Positions 1-8,977 of a stretch of 64,000 nt of DNA are shown here, piece after piece. This stretch comes from Sphingomonadales bacterium 32-65-25. Lineage in GTDB: Bacteria > Pseudomonadota > Alphaproteobacteria > Sphingomonadales > Sphingomonadaceae. The notes beneath the pieces are model-generated. The model searched no databases. It saw only the letters and a list, made by a program, of their open reading frames with translations, and was not told the origin of the DNA. Every line of letters begins with the position of its first letter. Position 1 is the stretch's first letter. The stretch covers positions 186,001 to 250,000 of the forward strand of contig NCEU01000007.1 in assembly GCA_002280855.1 (NCBI GenBank), read 5' to 3'. Made by a program: the position numbers and the translations under genes.

Positions 1-122
1 TCGAGCTGGCTGGAAAAGAGCAGCAGGATGACGAGGCTGGCAACGCTCAAGGCCAGCAACAGGATGTTGAGCGCGGTGTTGAGGCCGCGGTCCCGGAGAT
101 AGGCGAGGCTCAGCCCGATCAT
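1..122 (-). CDS. ABC transporter permease, FtsX-like (N-terminal fragment, runs off the window)
   Basis: Only the first 40 codons are inside the window. The reading starts at the ATG at 122-120 and gives MIGLSLAYLRDRGLNTALN followed by a hydrophobic stretch, the first membrane helix typical of MacB/FtsX-type permeases. Its start overlaps the stop of the ATPase gene by 4 bp (ATGA), so the two are probably translationally coupled halves of one exporter. The rest of the gene lies to the left of the window, so the family call rests on context and one helix. Confidence 0.7.
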   Translation of the reverse strand, partial: MIGLSLAYLRDRGLNTALNILLLALSVASLVILLLFSSQL

Positions 123-853
123 GCGGCCACCGGCGCCATCAGATTGAACCGGTTGGCAAAACGGTGCGCGATGCGGCCATCGTGGGTGGCAACCAGCAAC
201 GTGGCGCCGGTGGCATCGGCCACGTCGAACATCAGATCGATCATCCGCGCGGCGTTGGTATCATCGAGCGCACTGGTCGGCTCATCGGCAACCACCAGCC
301 GCGGCCTGGTGATCAGCGCGCGGGCGATGGCGGCGCGCTGGCCTTCGCCCTGGGAAAGCTGGCGCGGCTGGGCGGCAGCGCGGTGGGCAAGGCCAACCCG
401 ATCGATCATGCCGGCAATGGCAGCGCGGTCAACGTGGCCCAGCGCCAGTTGCTGGGCCAGGGCCAGATTGTCGGTCACGCTCAAGGCCGGGATCAGCCGC
501 AGCGTCTGGAACACCAGCCCGATGGTGCGGCGGCGCAAGGCGTCGCGGGCCGCCGGGGGCAGGGCGCTCATCACCTCGCCCGCCACGCTGATCGTGCCAT
601 GACTGGGGGTGAGCAGGCCGGTGACGATGTTGATGAAGGTGGTCTTGCCCGAACCCGATGGCCCCAGCAGCAGGGCGTGGGCGCCGGGTTGCAGTTGCCA
701 ATCGCCGATGGCCATCACCGTGCGGCCATCACGGGCATGCGAAAGGCCCCTGGCTTCCACCAGGGGCCCTTGCGCGGTCTTCGAATGGGTCAGCGTGTCA
801 GGGCTGGACATTGGCCACGGCAACCGCGCCAGATTGGGCGGTTTCGACGGCAT
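119..853 (-). CDS. ABC transporter ATP-binding protein, LolD/MacB-like
   Basis: ATPase that would power the FtsX-like permease encoded immediately downstream. All nucleotide-binding motifs are present: Walker A GPSGSGKTT at about residues 64-72, Q-loop Q116, signature LSQGE at 166-170, Walker B ending DE at 190-191, and the switch His224. The family (LolD/MacB/FtsE) exports lipoproteins, peptides or acts on the envelope; the substrate cannot be read here. An alternative start is the ATG at 811 (MSSPDTL), 14 codons in; it reduces the overlap with the upstream small gene from 56 to 14 bp and is equally plausible. The 798-1079 gene, this gene and the permease are probably co-transcribed. Confidence 0.9.
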   Translation of the reverse strand: MPSKPPNLARLPWPMSSPDTLTHSKTAQGPLVEARGLSHARDGRTVMAIGDWQLQPGAHALLLGPSGSGKTTFINIVTGLLTPSHGTISVAGEVMSALPPAARDALRRRTIGLVFQTLRLIPALSVTDNLALAQQLALGHVDRAAIAGMIDRVGLAHRAAAQPRQLSQGEGQRAAIARALITRPRLVVADEPTSALDDTNAARMIDLMFDVADATGATLLVATHDGRIAHRFANRFNLMAPVAA

Positions 854-1079
854 CCTTCATGCCCAGCCGCTTCAGCATGGCAAGGCGTGCGGTTTCGATG
901 GCTTCCTGGCGGCGCTGATCGGCAATGCGGGCGGCGGCTTCGGCATAGGCGCCGGCATAGGGATCGGTGCCATCGGGGGCGTAGTGGCTGTAACCCGGCA
1001 TGCCATCAAAGGCACAGGCAACAGCCGGGCCGGCGACAGCCAACATGGCAGTGGCAGCAACAACAGCGATCAGGCGCAT
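798..1079 (-). CDS. Small secreted hypothetical protein, 93 aa
   Basis: I do not recognise a family. The start at 1079 is chosen because a purine-rich GGAAGGGG site lies just upstream and the product then begins with a clean signal peptide (MRLIAVVAATAMLAVAGPAVA, then CAFDG). The cysteine right after the AVA motif could also suggest lipoprotein-like processing, though no proper lipobox is visible. The mature part is Ala/Gln/Arg-rich and predicted helical (AYAEAAARIADQRRQEA...). It overlaps the start of the ATPase gene and is probably the first gene of the exporter operon, so it may be a periplasmic accessory. Function unknown. Confidence 0.65.
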   Translation of the reverse strand: MRLIAVVAATAMLAVAGPAVACAFDGMPGYSHYAPDGTDPYAGAYAEAAARIADQRRQEAIETARLAMLKRLGMKDAVETAQSGAVAVANVQP

Positions 1080-1261
1080 GGGAACCCCTTCCGTAGGCAC
1101 GTCGACTCGAGGCGTTACATTGTCACATTCACGGGCCGGCGGCAACGCGGCTGACGGTGGGCAAATGCCGCAGTACGCCGCCTGCTGCCGCCAGGGTGAC
1201 TTGCCAAGCCGGTGCGCACACGGCAAGGGGCAGCCTTTCCGGCGGGAGGCCGGATGCTGAG

Positions 1262-3679
1262 ATGAAGGGTGGCGGGATGCGCATGTTGGCTCGTGTGGTT
1301 GCGGGGGCGATGCTGGCCCTGGTTGGTGTGGCAGGCCATGCCAGCCCGATCGTTCAGACCAAGGGCGATTTCGTCGACAAGTTCCGCCAGTTGGAAGGCG
1401 AAGATTGGCCGACCCCCACCGACACCCGCAACGCCGCCGGCGCGCCGGGGTATCGGTATTGGCAGCAGAAGGTTGATTACCGCATCACCGCCAGGCTCGA
1501 TGAAGCCACCCGCACCATCAGCGCCAGCGAGACCGTCACCTACCACAACAACAGCCCGGATGCGCTGAAGTATCTCTGGCTGCTGCTCGATCAGAACTAC
1601 AAGCGCGATCACATTGCGGAGCGGGCCGAAACCGTGTCCCCCGGTGGCCAGATCAGCATGACCGACGTGCGCAAGGCCATGCGCTACAAGGAATGGGAAG
1701 GCGGCTTCAACAATCTGAAGGTCACCGATGCTTCGGGCCGCGCGCTGAAATTCACTGTGGTCGATACGCTGCTGCGCATCGATTTGGCCGCCGCGCTGGC
1801 CAGCGGCGGCGCGGTGACGGTGAAGATCGATTTCACCTTGCCGATGCCGGAAACCCGCGTGGTGGGTGGCCGGTCGGGCTATGAATGCTTCACCAAGCCG
1901 GATCAGGATGGCAATTGCATCTTCCTTGGCGCGCAATGGTTCCCGCGCGCGGCGGTCTATTCCGATTATGAAGGCTGGCACAACAAGGCCTTTGTTGGCG
2001 GCGGCGAGTTCACGCTGGAATTCGGCGATTATGATGTCAGCCTCACCGTGCCGGCCGATCATGTCGTCTCGGCGACCGGTGAACTGGCCAACCCGGATAT
2101 CCTGTCGGCCGCGCAGCGCGCGCGCTTGAGCCAGGCCCGCACCGCGAAAGAGCCGGTGTATATCGTGACGCCCGACGAAGCGCTGGCCGCCGAAAAGGGC
2201 AAGGCCAGCGGCACCCGCACCTGGCGCTTCACCGCGAAGAATGTCCGCGATTTCGCCTTTGCCTCGTCGCGCAAGTTCGTGTGGGACGCGATGGGCGTCA
2301 AACAGGACGATGCCGCCGTGCCGCTGGTGATGGCGATGAGCTTCTACCCCAAGGAAGCCCGGCCGCTGTGGGATGCCTATTCCACCAAGTCGATTGCCCA
2401 CACCATCGACGTCTACAGCGATTTCGCCTTCCCCTATCCCTATCCGACCGCGCAGAGCATCAACGGCCCGGTGGGCGGCATGGAATATCCGATGATGACC
2501 TTCAACGGCCCGCGCCCGGTGAAGGACAAGAAGACTGGCCAGCTCACCTATACCGAGCGCGCCAAGTACGGCCTGATCGGCGTGGTCATCCACGAAGTCG
2601 GCCACATCTGGTTCCCGATGAGCGTCAACAGCGACGAGCGCCAGTGGACGTGGATGGACGAAGGCATCAACAGCTTCCTGCAGTTCGAAGCCGAAAAGCG
2701 CTGGGACCCGGTAAAGACCCGTGGCCGCGGCGAACCGCGTGACATCACCGAGTATATGGTCAGCCGCGATCAGGTGCCGTTGATGACGCACAGCGACAGC
2801 CTGCTGCAGTTCGGCAACAACGGCTATTCCAAGCCCGCCACCGCGATGGTGATCCTGCGCGAAACCATCCTGGGCCGCGAATTGTTCGATTTCGCCTTCA
2901 AGGAATATAGCCGCCGCTGGCGCTTCAAGCGGCCGACTCCTTACGATTTCTTCCGCACCATGGAAGAAGCGAGCGGAGTCGACCTCGATTGGTTCTGGCG
3001 CGGCTGGTTCTACACCACCGATCATGTCGACATCAGCCTCGACAAGGTGGTGCAGGCCCGGCTCGACACCCGCAATCCAGAGGTGGAAAAGGCGTGGGCG
3101 AAGGACCGCGACAAGACTGCGCCGACCCCGCTCACCGCGGTGCGCAACACCGAGCCGCCAATGATCGATCGCGATCCGAAAACGCGCGATTTCTACGACG
3201 AAACCGATCGCTTCACCGTGACGGCCAAGGATCGCAAGGATTACGCGGCCACCCTGAAGAAGCTGGAGCCGGAACAGGCCGAAGCGCTGGCCTTCAAGGA
3301 CAATTTCTATCACTTCAGCTTCCGCAACATCGGCGGCCTGGTGATGCCGGTGATCCTGAAGCTGGATTACGAGGATGGCAGCACCGAAACCGTCCGCATC
3401 CCGGCCGAAGTCTGGCGCTACAACGCCAAGGCGGTGACGTGGCAGCATGTCAGCCCCAAGAAGCTGAAGGCCGCCGAGGTCGATCCGCTGTGGGAAACGG
3501 CGGATGCGGATCGCAGCAACAACGCCTATCCGCGTCGCATTGAACCCACCGTGCTGAAGGTGCGTGACGATCCGACCGGCGGCGACAACCGCATGGCCGA
3601 CAGCGAACTGGAAGTGTCGCCGGACAGCATCAAGACGCGTCCGGTGAAGAAGGACGAGAAGAAGAAGGACGACGAGTGA
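1262..3679 (+). CDS. M1 family zinc metallopeptidase, secreted
   Basis: Aminopeptidase N-type zinc peptidase of 805 aa. The zinc site is complete: HEVGH at 444-448 followed by the third ligand E467 in WMDEG, giving the HExxH-x18-E spacing of family M1. The substrate-anchoring exopeptidase motif is present in variant form as GGMEY (405-409) in place of GAMEN. A signal peptide (LARVVAGAMLALVGVAGHAS) follows a short basic start, so it works outside the cytoplasm. The C-terminus is a charged Lys/Asp tail (KKDEKKKDDE). The chosen ATG at 1262 could instead be the one at 1277, which has a better GGTGGCGGG site. The next gene starts inside its stop codon, implying coupled expression. Confidence 0.92.
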   Translation: MKGGGMRMLARVVAGAMLALVGVAGHASPIVQTKGDFVDKFRQLEGEDWPTPTDTRNAAGAPGYRYWQQKVDYRITARLDEATRTISASETVTYHNNSPDALKYLWLLLDQNYKRDHIAERAETVSPGGQISMTDVRKAMRYKEWEGGFNNLKVTDASGRALKFTVVDTLLRIDLAAALASGGAVTVKIDFTLPMPETRVVGGRSGYECFTKPDQDGNCIFLGAQWFPRAAVYSDYEGWHNKAFVGGGEFTLEFGDYDVSLTVPADHVVSATGELANPDILSAAQRARLSQARTAKEPVYIVTPDEALAAEKGKASGTRTWRFTAKNVRDFAFASSRKFVWDAMGVKQDDAAVPLVMAMSFYPKEARPLWDAYSTKSIAHTIDVYSDFAFPYPYPTAQSINGPVGGMEYPMMTFNGPRPVKDKKTGQLTYTERAKYGLIGVVIHEVGHIWFPMSVNSDERQWTWMDEGINSFLQFEAEKRWDPVKTRGRGEPRDITEYMVSRDQVPLMTHSDSLLQFGNNGYSKPATAMVILRETILGRELFDFAFKEYSRRWRFKRPTPYDFFRTMEEASGVDLDWFWRGWFYTTDHVDISLDKVVQARLDTRNPEVEKAWAKDRDKTAPTPLTAVRNTEPPMIDRDPKTRDFYDETDRFTVTAKDRKDYAATLKKLEPEQAEALAFKDNFYHFSFRNIGGLVMPVILKLDYEDGSTETVRIPAEVWRYNAKAVTWQHVSPKKLKAAEVDPLWETADADRSNNAYPRRIEPTVLKVRDDPTGGDNRMADSELEVSPDSIKTRPVKKDEKKKDDE

Positions 3680-4158
3680 GGCCGCTGGCCGCGATTGCGC
3701 TGCTGCTTGGGCTTGCTGCCCCGGCCCACGCGCATCGCGGCCACGCCAGCCTGGCGGTGGTGGAGATTGACGCCAAATCCGGCGCCGTCACCGTGACCCA
3801 CCATCTGCAGGCCCATGATGTCGAACCGGCGCTGGTCGATATCGCGCCCGATGCCCAGCCCAGCCTGGATGATGAAGATGCGTTCAAGGCGCTGGTCGCC
3901 TATGTTGGCCAGCGTTTCCGGATCGCCGGTGTCCGCCTCGCACCCGCCGGGCAGCGGCTCGACGGCGATGAGGTGGTGCTGCGCTACATCGGCCTGCTGA
4001 AGGGCAAGCCCAAGCAACTGCTGATCAGCGGCGCGCTGTTCGGCGAGACGTGGGACGATCACAGCACCCAGGTCAACATCCGCCGTGCGGGTATCACCCG
4101 CAGCCTGAACTTCGGCGCGCACGACCCGGAAAAGCCCATTGCGCTGCCGGGCAGCTGA
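3676..4158 (+). CDS. DUF6702-like secreted protein
   Basis: 160-aa product starting at a GTG that overlaps the stop of the M1 peptidase gene (GTGA), so it is translated by coupling. A signal peptide (LAAIALLLGLAAPAHA) precedes HRGHASLAVVEID, resembling the start of DUF6702 proteins, which are frequently found next to M1 peptidases. The remaining sequence looks like an all-beta immunoglobulin-like fold with no catalytic motif. It may act with the peptidase in the periplasm; that role is inferred from the gene arrangement only. Confidence 0.75.
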   Translation: MRPLAAIALLLGLAAPAHAHRGHASLAVVEIDAKSGAVTVTHHLQAHDVEPALVDIAPDAQPSLDDEDAFKALVAYVGQRFRIAGVRLAPAGQRLDGDEVVLRYIGLLKGKPKQLLISGALFGETWDDHSTQVNIRRAGITRSLNFGAHDPEKPIALPGS

Positions 4159-4160
4159 GG

Positions 4161-4185
4161 CGCCTGCGCGCTGTTGCCGCAGGCG
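4161..4185 (+). terminator. Hairpin after the M1/DUF6702 operon
   Basis: A perfect 8-bp inverted repeat CGCCTGCG / CGCAGGCG with a 9-nt loop begins two bases after the stop codon at 4158. There is no T-tract, so it may be a weak or Rho-assisted terminator or an mRNA-stabilising hairpin. Confidence 0.4.
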
Positions 4186-4250
4186 TGGCCCGCCTTGCCG
4201 CCGCTTCCCAAGCCCAGCCTACGCCAAACAACGTAACGCCCCGCGTGGCG

Positions 4251-4268
4251 CTGTCATGCATCTGTCAT
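4251..4268 (+). promoter_or_regulatory. Pho box (PhoB-type direct repeat) upstream of the TonB receptor
   Basis: The sequence is CTGTCAT-GCAT-CTGTCAT: two identical 7-bp half-sites with the exact 4-bp spacer (11-bp period) of the classical PhoB-binding box. It lies 122 bp upstream of the receptor start codon at 4391, in the right orientation. This predicts phosphate-starvation control of the receptor/hydrolase operon. A chance match to 14 specified bases is unlikely but binding is untested. Confidence 0.65.
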
Positions 4269-4390
4269 GCGCTGGGTTTGGCGAGAATCGGGTTTCGCAG
4301 GGCGTCTCACGCCCCGGCCCACCGCCCGATCCGGCAGGGGAGGCAGGGTTCACCCCGGCGCAGGCCGGGCATTTCTGGGGGTCTTGATTG

Positions 4391-7294
4391 ATGACGACGA
4401 AGCACAGTGCTGTTGCCGATATCCGCCGCATGGCCCTGCTTGGGGTGGCCAGCCTGGCGCTGATGTCGCCGGCCTTCGCCCAGACCGCGCCCGCCGCAAC
4501 GGCCGCCGCCGATCCGGCCGCCGAGGAAGCGGAAACCAGCGTCATCACCGTTACCGGTTCCCGCATCGCCCGTACCGGCTATGACGCGCCAACGCCCGTT
4601 TCCGTGGTGACCGAAGCCGAATTGAAGGCCGAACCGCAGGCCAATATCGGCGATTATGTGAGCACGTTGCCATCGGTGCGCGGTTCGCAAAGCTCGTCCA
4701 CCAACTCGGGTTCGCTGTCCAACGGCCAGGCCGGCATCGCCACGGTGAACCTGCGCAACCTGGGTGCAGCGCGCACGCTGGTGCTGATCGACGGGCAACG
4801 CTCGGTCGCCTCCTCGCCGGTGGGTCTCGTCGATACACAGACCGTGCCGCAGGGCCTGATCAAGGGTGTTGAAGTCGTCACCGGCGGCGCCTCGTCGGCC
4901 TATGGTTCCGATGCTGTCGCCGGCGTGATCAACTTCGCGCTCAACCGTGATTTCAAGGGCTTCCGCGCCGAATATGAATTCGGCATCACCGATTATGGCG
5001 ATACGCCCAACCACACGTTCCGCATCACCAGCGGCTTCGATTTTGCCGATGGCCGCGGCAAGGTGCTGCTGGCTGGCGATTATTTCACCCAGAAGGGTGT
5101 CGATACCTATGATCGCCCCTGGCAGCAGGCCGGCTTCTTCCAGATCGACAATCCGGCCTTTGTGCAGGGCAATGGCCAGCCCGAACGCCTGGTGGCCAGC
5201 GGCATCGGCACCTATCAGTTCACGCCCGGCGGCATCATCAACTCCGGCCCCCTGCGCGGCACCTATTTTGGCCAGATCACCAACGGCCAGGCCAGCCTGA
5301 ACCAGTTCAATTATGGTCCCAACCGCGGCCAGTGGATGGTGGGCGGTGATTATCTGATCAGCCGCGACGGCCATCTGAACACCAACAGCCTGTCGCCCGA
5401 TGAAGAGCGCGGCAACATCTTTGGCCGCCTCAGCTTCGAAGTGAGCCGCGCCTTCGTGCCGTTCGTGCAGTACAGCTATTCCGGCTACAACGGCCGCAGC
5501 TTCTACCAGCAGACGCCGTCGGTTGGCGTCACCATCCAGCGCGACAACGCCTTCCTGCCCACCGCGCTGGTGGCCGACATGACCGCGCGCGGCCTCACCA
5601 ACATCTCGATCGGCACCAGCAACAATGGCTTCCCCGCAGCGGGCTCCAACAACACCCGCGAAGTCTATCGCTTCGTCGCCGGTGCCGATGGCGAATTCGA
5701 ACTGGGCAAGGGCAATTGGAAATATGCCGCCTATTATCAGGTGGGTGTGGCGAAAACCAACGAACTGCTCACCAACACCTGGCTCAACAGCCGGGTCAGC
5801 CTGGCACAGGATGCGGTGCGCGCGCCTGCCGGCAATGCCGCCGGCATCGCGGCCGGCACCATCGTCTGCCGCTCCACGCTCACCAACCCCACCAACGGCT
5901 GCGTGCCCTTGAACCGCATCGGTATCGGCGGCGTGACGCAGGCTGCCATCGATTATGTGTTCAACAACGGCCAGCAGCCGCAGCGTTTCCAGTCGCTGCG
6001 TCAGGACGTGGCGGCCATCAACATTTCCACCAACGAACTGTTTGATACCTGGGCCGGCCCGGTCAGCTTTGCCTTTGGCGGTGAATATCGCCGGGAACGG
6101 GTGAATGGCTCGGTCGATCCGCAGTTCAACAGCGGCTGGCTCTACGGCAACTACCTTGTCACCAGCGGCAGCTATGACGTGAAGGAATTCTTCGCCGAAA
6201 CCGTGGTGCCGCTGGCCAAGGGCCTGGATTTCAACGGTGCCATCCGCCAGACCGATTATTCCACCTCTGGCAGCGTCACCACCTGGAAGGCCGGCGCCAC
6301 CTGGCAGATCATTGATGATTTCAAACTGCGCGTGGTGCGCAGCCGCGATATCCGTGCGCCCAATTTGAACGAGCTGTTCGCGCCGGGCACCGCCCGCACC
6401 AACACGGTGAACGTGCCGTTGCCCGGCGGCGGCCAGCGCACCGATCAGTTCACCGAACAGACCACCGGCAACACCACGCTGCAGCCGGAAGTGGCGCTCA
6501 CCTGGGGCGTTGGCGGTGTGTTCACGCCCAGCTTCCTGCCCGGCTTTGCCGCTTCGGTGGATTATTTCGACATTGATCTGTCCGGCGCCATCGCCACCAT
6601 CACGGCGCAGACCATCACCACTTTGTGCCTGGAACAGAATCGCCAGGATCTGTGCCAGTTCATCACCTTCAACGGCCCGCCCGGCACGTCCAGCCCGGTC
6701 ACCGGCATCCGGCTGGTGCCGTTCAACTTCGCTTCGGTGAAGGTGCGCGGGATCGATCTGGAAGCCAGCTACCGCTTTGATCTGGGCGGCGGCAAGGCAA
6801 CGCTGCGCGCGCTGGCCAGCCATTATATCGATAACATCATCGATAACGGCATCGACGTGGCCCGCGATCTGGCTGGCCAGAATGCCGGCGGCGGTGATGC
6901 CACGCCGTCGTGGAACTACCGCCTGACCGCCAATTACGAGATCGACAGCTGGAGCTTCAACCTGATCGGCCGCGGCTTCTCGGGCGGGGTGTATGATAAC
7001 AACTTCATCGAATGCACCACCGGCTGCCCGGCCTCCACGCCGCAGGCCCGCACCATCAACAACAACCAGATCGCCGGCCAATGGTATGTGGATGCCTCGA
7101 TCACCAAGAAGGTGAAGCTGGGCGGATCCAAGGTTGATCTGTTCCTGTATGTCCGCAACCTGCTGAACAGCGATCCGGTGCTGGTGGGCAACGGCCCGAC
7201 CGGCAACAACACGCCGGCCTATCCGCAAACCAACCGCAACTTGTATGATGTGCTGGGCCGCGTGTACCGTATGGGCGTGCGTTTCGAATATTGA
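4391..7294 (+). CDS. TonB-dependent outer-membrane receptor
   Basis: 967-aa receptor with a signal peptide (core LLGVASLALMSPAFA), an Ala-rich linker, then the plug domain opening with VITVTGSRIART and continuing with NLRNLGAARTLVLIDG and the conserved GASSAYGSDAVAGVINF block. The rest is the long beta-barrel, ending in the C-terminal aromatic MGVRFEY typical of outer-membrane proteins. The plug type is that of sphingomonad/Caulobacter receptors for peptides, glycans or small organic compounds rather than a classical siderophore receptor. Start at the ATG at 4391, about ten bases after a G-rich site. Only 25 bp separate it from the M20D hydrolase, so the two form a capture-and-hydrolyse operon; a perfect Pho box upstream suggests phosphate-limited expression. 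Confidence 0.93.
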   Translation: MTTKHSAVADIRRMALLGVASLALMSPAFAQTAPAATAAADPAAEEAETSVITVTGSRIARTGYDAPTPVSVVTEAELKAEPQANIGDYVSTLPSVRGSQSSSTNSGSLSNGQAGIATVNLRNLGAARTLVLIDGQRSVASSPVGLVDTQTVPQGLIKGVEVVTGGASSAYGSDAVAGVINFALNRDFKGFRAEYEFGITDYGDTPNHTFRITSGFDFADGRGKVLLAGDYFTQKGVDTYDRPWQQAGFFQIDNPAFVQGNGQPERLVASGIGTYQFTPGGIINSGPLRGTYFGQITNGQASLNQFNYGPNRGQWMVGGDYLISRDGHLNTNSLSPDEERGNIFGRLSFEVSRAFVPFVQYSYSGYNGRSFYQQTPSVGVTIQRDNAFLPTALVADMTARGLTNISIGTSNNGFPAAGSNNTREVYRFVAGADGEFELGKGNWKYAAYYQVGVAKTNELLTNTWLNSRVSLAQDAVRAPAGNAAGIAAGTIVCRSTLTNPTNGCVPLNRIGIGGVTQAAIDYVFNNGQQPQRFQSLRQDVAAINISTNELFDTWAGPVSFAFGGEYRRERVNGSVDPQFNSGWLYGNYLVTSGSYDVKEFFAETVVPLAKGLDFNGAIRQTDYSTSGSVTTWKAGATWQIIDDFKLRVVRSRDIRAPNLNELFAPGTARTNTVNVPLPGGGQRTDQFTEQTTGNTTLQPEVALTWGVGGVFTPSFLPGFAASVDYFDIDLSGAIATITAQTITTLCLEQNRQDLCQFITFNGPPGTSSPVTGIRLVPFNFASVKVRGIDLEASYRFDLGGGKATLRALASHYIDNIIDNGIDVARDLAGQNAGGGDATPSWNYRLTANYEIDSWSFNLIGRGFSGGVYDNNFIECTTGCPASTPQARTINNNQIAGQWYVDASITKKVKLGGSKVDLFLYVRNLLNSDPVLVGNGPTGNNTPAYPQTNRNLYDVLGRVYRMGVRFEY

Positions 7295-7319
7295 TCAAGC
7301 CAACAGGGGGGCTTTGACG

Positions 7320-8903
7320 ATGAAGACTGCCAAGATGATCGCCGCGCTTTTGGCGGCAAGTGTAACGGCCAGCCCGGCGCTGGCATTGGCCACGCCGGCC
7401 CAGAAGAAGGTCGCCGCCGAACTGGTCGACGCGCAGACCAAGCTGGCGCAGGAAATGGTCGACATGGTGTTCAGCTATGCCGAACCCGGCTTCCAGGAAC
7501 ACAAGACCAGCGAATATCTGACCGGCATTCTGGAAAAGAACGGCTTCAAGGTTGAACGTGGTTCGGCCGGCATCCCGACGGCCTTCACTGCCACCTGGAG
7601 CAACGGCCCCGGCCCGAAGATCGCGCTGGGCAGTGATATCGATGGCCTGCTCGGCCTGTCGCAATATCCCGGCGTCGTGCAGATGAAGCCGATGGTGGAA
7701 GGCGGCCCCGGCCACGGCGAAGGCCACAACAGCGGCATGCCGATGATGATCGTTGCCGCCATTGCCGCCAAGCAGGTGATGGAAAAGAACGGCATCAAGG
7801 GTACGCTGATGCTGTGGCCCGGCGTTGCCGAAGAACTGCTCGCCACCAAGGCCTATTATGTGCGCGCCGGCATGTTCAAGGATGTGGACGCGTCGATCTT
7901 TGCCCACGTTGGCCGCGATTTCGGCGTGAGCTGGGGCCCAGCCGGCAACAACGGTATGGTCAGCGTGGAATATACGTTCAAGGGCAAGACCGCCCACGCC
8001 GCGGGCCAGCCGTGGGACGGCCGCAGCGCGCTTGATGCGGTTGAACTGATGAACATCGGCTGGAACATGCGGCGCGAACATCTGCCCGTCACCCAGCGCA
8101 GCCATTATGTGATCACCGAAGGCGGCGGCCAGCCTAACATCGTGCCGGAGAAAGCCTCCGTCTGGTATTATTTCCGCGAAGGCAGCTTTGCGAAGATCCG
8201 CGGCCTGTATGAAATCGGCAACCGCATCGCCGATGCCGCCGCCATGGCCACCGACACCAGCGTGACCAAGCGCACCCTGGGCTATGCCGCGCCAAACTAT
8301 GGCAACAAGCCGCTGGCCGAAGCGCTGTACGCCAACATCAAGAGCGTTGGCCTGCCCAGCTGGTCTGCGGCAGATCAGGGCTTTGCCAAGGCCATGCAGC
8401 AGGCCAACGGCCAGAAGGTGGAGCCGCTCTCCACGACGCTCGCGCCGCTTTCGACGCCCGATCTGCGCGGCGTTTCGATGGGCGGCGGTTCGGATGACAT
8501 CGGCGACATCATGTGGACGGTGCCCACTGTCACCATCCGGTTCCCGTCCAACATCCCCAACGCCATTGGCCACAACCGCCAATCGGCCATCGCCATGGCG
8601 ACGCCGATCGCCCACAAGGGCGTGGTGGTCGCCGCCAAGGCCGTTGCCATGACCATCCTCGATCTGGCGACCACGCCCAAGATCATCACGGATGCCAAGG
8701 CCTATCAGCAGGACGTGCAGTTCAAGAGCGACAAGTACGACCCGCTGCTGACGCCTGAGGACAAGCCGGCGATCTGGCTGAACGCCGACATCATGAGCAA
8801 GATGCGGCCGCAACAGGAAAAATTCTATTACGACCCGGCCAAGTACAAGAGCTACCTGGAACAACTGGGCATCAATTACGAGGATTTCGCCAAGGTGAAG
8901 TGA
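7320..8903 (+). CDS. M20D-type amidohydrolase, secreted (AbgB-like)
   Basis: 527-aa metallo-amidohydrolase with a signal peptide (MIAALLAASVTASPALA). It matches the p-aminobenzoyl-glutamate hydrolase/AbgB branch of M20D: the metal-ligand region reads GHGEGHNSG (E134, H136) where most family members have GHGCGHN, and the catalytic acid pair is in AEELLATKAY. A dimerisation/lid domain occupies the middle and SMGGGSDDIGDIMW with GHNRQSA completes the metal site region. The Cys-to-Glu change at position 134 is unusual, because that Cys normally binds the metal. A strong AGGGGGG site precedes the ATG. Likely substrate: an N-acyl or aminoacyl conjugate taken up by the receptor encoded just upstream. 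Confidence 0.88.
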   Translation: MKTAKMIAALLAASVTASPALALATPAQKKVAAELVDAQTKLAQEMVDMVFSYAEPGFQEHKTSEYLTGILEKNGFKVERGSAGIPTAFTATWSNGPGPKIALGSDIDGLLGLSQYPGVVQMKPMVEGGPGHGEGHNSGMPMMIVAAIAAKQVMEKNGIKGTLMLWPGVAEELLATKAYYVRAGMFKDVDASIFAHVGRDFGVSWGPAGNNGMVSVEYTFKGKTAHAAGQPWDGRSALDAVELMNIGWNMRREHLPVTQRSHYVITEGGGQPNIVPEKASVWYYFREGSFAKIRGLYEIGNRIADAAAMATDTSVTKRTLGYAAPNYGNKPLAEALYANIKSVGLPSWSAADQGFAKAMQQANGQKVEPLSTTLAPLSTPDLRGVSMGGGSDDIGDIMWTVPTVTIRFPSNIPNAIGHNRQSAIAMATPIAHKGVVVAAKAVAMTILDLATTPKIITDAKAYQQDVQFKSDKYDPLLTPEDKPAIWLNADIMSKMRPQQEKFYYDPAKYKSYLEQLGINYEDFAKVK

Positions 8904-8925
8904 GCCTTGCGCGATCCGCAAACCG

Positions 8926-8957
8926 AAGGGCCGGTGCCGCGAGGCGCCGGCCCTTTT
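8926..8957 (+). terminator. Rho-independent-type terminator after the receptor/hydrolase operon
   Basis: A 13-bp stem AAGGGCCGGTGCC / GGCGCCGGCCCTT with one G-T pair and a 4-nt loop, followed by TTCCTTT. It lies 22 bp after the hydrolase stop and also between converging genes, so it may act in both directions. Confidence 0.75.
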
Positions 8958-8977
8958 CCTTTGCGCGTGACTTGCGC

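Noticed and set aside
4307..7228. A very long open frame on the minus strand opposite the TonB receptor
   Set aside because: It is antisense to a clearly coding gene with signal peptide, plug and C-terminal Phe/Tyr motif. Long antisense frames are expected in GC-rich DNA with strong third-position bias; the translated product is low in recognisable motifs.
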